In this document: positions 61,196 to 64,000 of the stretch, one piece after another
Position numbering within the stretch: position 1 is the stretch's first letter
Layout of the letters: the number at the start of each line of letters is the position of its first letter
Assembly: GCA_017301975.1 (NCBI GenBank)
Contig: JAFLEI010000024.1
Span: forward strand, 1-64,000
Direction of reading: 5' to 3'
Length of the DNA: 64,000 nt
DNA from: Verrucomicrobiota bacterium
GTDB taxonomy: Bacteria; Verrucomicrobiota; Verrucomicrobiia; Verrucomicrobiales; Verrucomicrobiaceae
Made by a program: the position numbers and the translations under genes
Notes under the pieces: model-generated
Told to the model about the DNA's origin: nothing
Databases searched by the model: none
The model's input: the letters and a program-made list of their open reading frames with translations, nothing else

Positions 61196-61387
61196 CCGCT
61201 GCGGCCAGCCGGCAAAAGCCGGACTGCCCTCGCCCTCACACGTGGGGGGCACCTCGCGGGCTGCGCCCGTCACTGAAAACGACGGCTGTTGAAAGCCACG
61301 ACGAGGGCCTGGCGGCACGGACGACGCGGCGCGGTAAGATATAGCTCAATGCGCACAACCAATTTGCTGCTGGGTCACCCAGACAAA

Positions 61388-62812
61388 TTATCGACATGGC
61401 AAAGAAGCTCGATCCCCTTTCCCAAATGCGGAACTGGCGTGGATTCCGCAGTGCATACAGTTTGCATGATGGGTCAGTCCAACTTTGGCCCAGTGCCGCT
61501 CACGAGCAAAGTGCTGACGATACCCCGGCTGGGCACTCGTTTGGAACATGCCTTGAAAACCCACCAGGAAGTCGTTCACCCCTTGGGCCGCACCAACCGC
61601 GTTCAACGTGATGACGCTGGGCGCCTTCACGTCTTTGACGTATGCCTGACGTTTTCGCTCATCTTCGCTGATTGCCTCGTCCTGGAGTTTACCTGCATCA
61701 ATCAGTTGATTGCAGAGAAGGCAGCCCCCACCGCTGAAGGGCAAGATCAACCGCGACACGCTGAAGACATCCCCCACCGTCCCGCCATCATCTACCATCA
61801 CCTTCGATCCAATTTGGACTCCAGGAATCAGATACTGATGAACTAGCGCATTGAACACAAGGCGGCTTTGCATGGTGTCCGCGCACAAGAACAGGTAATC
61901 CACATCAGCCATCTTCAGGGCCGTTTCTCGATCCACGATGTCTCCACGAATCGCTTGGTAACGGACGGCATGATTGGCCTCTCGCGCCACCCGCCTGGCT
62001 ACCTCCACTTTCGGCTTTGCCAGCCACTCTCCGATTTGCTTCAGCGCGGGCCATTTACTATTCACCAGCCAGTCTTGCGAATCCCAGCGCCTGGAACCAA
62101 CGACACGAGAGCGGTTGCTGGACTCCAACTTTTCAGGATCAACAGCAACGATTTCGCCGACTCCGACCCTGGCGAGCACTTCGTTGACCAGCGAGCCAAC
62201 GCCACCAAGGCCAATGATGCCAACTTTCGCCTTGGCGAGACGTTGCTGCCCCACCTCGCCAAAGATGAGCGATTGCCGATGGAACATCACATCAAGAGCG
62301 GCAACTTGACGTAGTGGGGCCGGAAATAACTCCAGAAGGTTAAGCCCCACCACTGTCATGTTGTCGAGCGGACGGGTGCCGCTGCGGGTCCAAATCTCTC
62401 CGGCCACAGCATTCTCAGCAAACACTAACGCCCCAACAGGCCCGCCGCAGGTAATGTCGAGGAGCGCCGGATAGCCGCGCTGGTGCGATGCCAGATCTGT
62501 GTCCGAAAAGGAAACCGAGTCACGTCCGCCATGGCAGTGAACTGCGAAGTAGCAGAGACGTTCTTTGGCCGCCATGTGAGAAGCCTTAGCGACAAAGTCC
62601 GCCGTTAGCATCCGGTAGCCACGACTGCCGGGAACATAGTCAACGCCATCCTTTGCCAGAAGAACTTGGCGCACGAGGAAGCGAGTCTCACGCGATGATT
62701 CTGAAATCCCCGCCAGCAGAACAGCCCCATGCTCATCACCATCCCCAGGAAAAAGATGGCGATGAAGTTTGTCAAAATCAACCGAACTGATTCGGAAGCG
62801 AAAGGGTTTCAT
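61388..62812 (-). CDS. JAMM-peptidase/E1 (ThiF-type) fusion of a ubiquitin-like conjugation system
   Basis: 474 residues. N-terminal JAB/JAMM domain (about 1-140): E27 in DEHGAVLLAG, H92xH94 in VHCHGG and S103xxD106 in SDTD are the zinc-peptidase ligands, as in deubiquitinases. Residues about 175-420 are an E1/ThiF adenylation domain with GLGGVGS (201-207), D225 in VAVDPEKLE, and N233/R236 (SNRSR). Two CxxC pairs (C364/C367 in GGGCLLCNQ, C452/C455 in NCMHCG) should bind a structural zinc. I do not see an obvious separate catalytic cysteine; C310 and C473 are the remaining candidates in this half. The fusion could both trim and activate the Ubl encoded upstream. The ATG at 62812 overlaps the E2-like stop (ATGA), preferred to 62830. 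Confidence 0.9.
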   Translation of the reverse strand: MKPFRFRISSVDFDKLHRHLFPGDGDEHGAVLLAGISESSRETRFLVRQVLLAKDGVDYVPGSRGYRMLTADFVAKASHMAAKERLCYFAVHCHGGRDSVSFSDTDLASHQRGYPALLDITCGGPVGALVFAENAVAGEIWTRSGTRPLDNMTVVGLNLLELFPAPLRQVAALDVMFHRQSLIFGEVGQQRLAKAKVGIIGLGGVGSLVNEVLARVGVGEIVAVDPEKLESSNRSRVVGSRRWDSQDWLVNSKWPALKQIGEWLAKPKVEVARRVAREANHAVRYQAIRGDIVDRETALKMADVDYLFLCADTMQSRLVFNALVHQYLIPGVQIGSKVMVDDGGTVGDVFSVSRLILPFSGGGCLLCNQLIDAGKLQDEAISEDERKRQAYVKDVKAPSVITLNAVGAAQGVNDFLVGFQGMFQTSAQPGYRQHFARERHWAKVGLTHHANCMHCGIHASSAFGKGDRASLPCR

Positions 62813-63207
62813 TGCTGGGAGCGAAGCCATTCAAGGACGCGTTGAAGTTTTAGTGCAGCCGTGTCCACGGCTGCATCTCGCCGGTTTGATCTGCGGGACA
62901 GCATGACTGCTGCCTCCTTGCCACTGGGTGGCCCCCAGAACTGATTCTTGGGATGAAGCGGGCTTGTGAGTTCCTTGCCATCCTTGCGCTTCAAATGAGG
63001 CACCAGGAAATGAGGGTAAACATCCGCGAACGGATACTGGAATGTGATGCGGAACGCCACCCAGCTTCGCTCAGGCTCATAATGTGAGCCGAGGTCGAGG
63101 TCGAGCACCTTCACGAACGCGCCCTCTTCACCATCCGGCTGCACCTCGACCTCGCGGCCAAAAGACATCCGAATCTCCTGAATGGCTTTTTCGATTTCTG
63201 GTTTCAT
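62809..63207 (-). CDS. E2-like (UBC-fold) protein without cysteine
   Basis: 132 residues. An N-terminal helix (KPEIEKAIQEIRMSFG), beta strands with WVAFRITFQYPFADVYPHFLVP (shown in part as FQYPFADVYPHF), and LHPKNQFWGPP match the E2 core: a YP...P loop followed by an HP(K)N-like segment. The sequence contains no cysteine at all, so it cannot form the usual Ubl thioester. It may be a UEV-like non-catalytic partner, or use another chemistry. Its position between a poly-Ubl gene (six-base gap) and a JAB-E1 gene (overlap) identifies it as the E2-type component. Bacterial E2 families of this kind are known beside multiubiquitin genes. Confidence 0.75.
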   Translation of the reverse strand: MKPEIEKAIQEIRMSFGREVEVQPDGEEGAFVKVLDLDLGSHYEPERSWVAFRITFQYPFADVYPHFLVPHLKRKDGKELTSPLHPKNQFWGPPSGKEAAVMLSRRSNRRDAAVDTAALKLQRVLEWLRSQQ

Positions 63208-63213
63208 GGCAGC

Positions 63214-63957
63214 TCAGGAATTGTCATCCGCCGCGACGCAGCGGAACTCATCGCAAGGTTTGAGGACCAGCTTCTTGTCATCAGGGATAGCCGGCCCCTG
63301 GTTGCCATCTGGAGTGATCGCGTGAAGGACGAAGTCCTCACCGATCTGGACACCTTGCGCGATGGCGGTCTGCTTGACCTCCAAGGCAGTGACGCGACGC
63401 TTGGTGAAGCGAACAGGATTGTTGTTCACTTTGATCGTCAGCACCAGTTTCCTTGCCGTGAAGACGCAGCCTTCAGCATGATGGACGTGCTCATCGTCGG
63501 CGATCACCTTGTCATTAGGTGACTCGAAATCGCGCAGAAGCTCAACGTCGTTGGGAAGATCGAAAAGACCTTTCAGTGATCGGCCGGTCTGCTTGGGAAT
63601 CACCGTCACCTTCCAGTCGTCATCCAGGACAAAGGCACGTTTGGCAGGCTCCACGCACGCAGGCAGCGGCCCGGCCTCGCAGCGCGGGATCACTCGGAAC
63701 ACGTTGCCCTCGCCGAGATCAACGACCTGGTCATCATCGAGAATAACGTCGTTGGGACTATTGTGATCGCGCTGCAAAACAACGTCGGGGCCAAAGCCAG
63801 CCTGGTCGATAATGTCCCTGACCGTGAGCTTCTGACGTGGCATCGGGAAGAGCCGATCTTCAATGACAGCCGCCCACTTTGGCGCGGGGCGGCAATTTGA
63901 CGCATGTTCTGCCATAGCGGTGCCGTGGCCTTCGTTTTGTTTTGGGGGTGTCTGCAT
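63214..63957 (-). CDS. Triple ubiquitin-like (multiubiquitin) protein
   Basis: 247 residues from the ATG at 63957; other starts are a GTG at 63990 and an ATG at 63915. After a short tail there are three tandem beta-grasp units: about 27-91 (AVIEDRLFPMPRQKLTVRDI, SPNDVILDDDQVVDLGEGNVF), 106-170 (FVLDDDWKVTVIPKQTGRSL, SPNDKVIADDEHVHHAEG) and 170-240 (LVLTIKVNNNPVRFTKRRV, then DDKKLVLKPCDEF). Units 1 and 2 share SPNDxxxxDDxxVxxxEGxVF. It ends CVAADDNS without the Gly-Gly of processed Ubls. Such proteins are modifiers conjugated or chained by the E1/E2 system. Upstream sequence is cut by the window edge. Confidence 0.87.
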   Translation of the reverse strand: MQTPPKQNEGHGTAMAEHASNCRPAPKWAAVIEDRLFPMPRQKLTVRDIIDQAGFGPDVVLQRDHNSPNDVILDDDQVVDLGEGNVFRVIPRCEAGPLPACVEPAKRAFVLDDDWKVTVIPKQTGRSLKGLFDLPNDVELLRDFESPNDKVIADDEHVHHAEGCVFTARKLVLTIKVNNNPVRFTKRRVTALEVKQTAIAQGVQIGEDFVLHAITPDGNQGPAIPDDKKLVLKPCDEFRCVAADDNS

Positions 63958-64000
63958 AGTCTTGAGTGAGGCGCTGTTGATGGCCTTCACCTGTCTTCTG

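Larger units (their letters stand above)
60751..61387. other. Gene-free GC-rich region with two long inverted repeats
   Basis: No gene is supported; a 142-codon open frame at 60749 has no coding character. Inverted repeats: ACTCAAAGACAC (60796-60807) with GTGTCTTTGAGT (60887-60898), and CCGACTTCACGCGTTT (61085-61100) with AAACGCGTGAAGTCGG (61180-61195). Each pair is exact and each has 79 bases between arms. Also CCCCTA-N13-TAGGGG (60942-60966) and CCGGC-AAAA-GCCGG near 61210. This may be an origin, transfer or recombination region. Confidence 0.5.

Noticed and set aside
1..64000. CRISPR array
   Set aside because: No regularly spaced direct repeats were seen anywhere in the window.
56000..64000. 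Integrase, transposase or att sites for the plasmid-like block
   Set aside because: None is visible; the right edge lies outside the window, so integration is not shown.

Overview
The window looks like chromosomal DNA of a Verrucomicrobiota bacterium (Verrucomicrobiaceae-like) with an inserted or adjoining plasmid-like block at its right end. Evidence for the phylum: genes typical of the Planctomycetes-Verrucomicrobia group (DUF1592/DUF1552 pair, PVC-type dehydrogenase-cytochrome c, many Tat-exported Gfo/Idh/MocA oxidoreductases, a sulfatase), high GC, and a TGTTC-N4-GAACA SOS box, the LexA motif I recall as described for Verrucomicrobia, in front of an imuA-imuB-dnaE2 cassette.

Layout. 0-7 kb: tRNA-Leu(CAA), then on the minus strand a NfeD-FloA-unknown membrane cluster, a secreted transglutaminase-like protein, a lipoprotein, an exported sulfatase and a PIN/antitoxin pair. 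7-10 kb: rpmE and prfA (plus), then a HEAT-repeat protein and a lipoprotein (minus). 10-20 kb (minus): an S9 peptidase and a four-gene envelope operon: TonB-dependent receptor, secreted CobN/HmuS-type chelatase, TolQ/ExbB-like channel and DUF2149. Its leader carries a B12-box-like sequence that looks like the 3' end of a cobalamin riboswitch. 20-25.4 kb: the SOS mutagenesis cassette. 25.7-34 kb: DUF1592 cytochrome, DUF1552, two tandem paralogues of unknown function, a REP-like intergenic region and a Tat-exported oxidoreductase. 34-35.5 kb: small secreted protein and a dual-specificity phosphatase.

35.5-52.5 kb is an accessory block bracketed by two directly oriented paralogous double-HTH genes that share an identical 19-nt sequence at their TTG starts. 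Inside are a patch of broken genes (AraC and XRE regulators, an FGE tail), then a plus-strand carbohydrate-catabolism cluster: DUF5722 glycosidase-like protein, epimerase, VOC protein, three SDRs, a DUF4432 mutarotase-like protein, three Gfo/Idh oxidoreductases, an amidohydrolase and a PVC dehydrogenase-cytochrome, with an AraC regulator on the minus strand. Several short stubs keep a signal peptide but have lost the body of the protein. 53-55.8 kb: a large membrane protein with a propeller-like exterior, no recognised function.

56.2-64 kb looks like plasmid or integrative-element DNA: RHH regulator, twin winged-helix replication-type protein, ParA and ParB in one tightly overlapping operon; a promoter plus strong terminator hairpin ahead of a NYN-domain nuclease; a gene-free GC-rich region with two long inverted repeats, both with exactly 79-nt loops; and, on the minus strand, a ubiquitin-like conjugation operon: a protein of three tandem ubiquitin-like folds, an E2-like protein without any cysteine, and a JAMM-peptidase/E1 fusion. 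This last operon is the most striking system in the window; related poly-Ubl/E2/JAB-E1 operons are known in bacteria, but the Cys-less E2 and the lack of a GlyGly end make its chemistry unclear.
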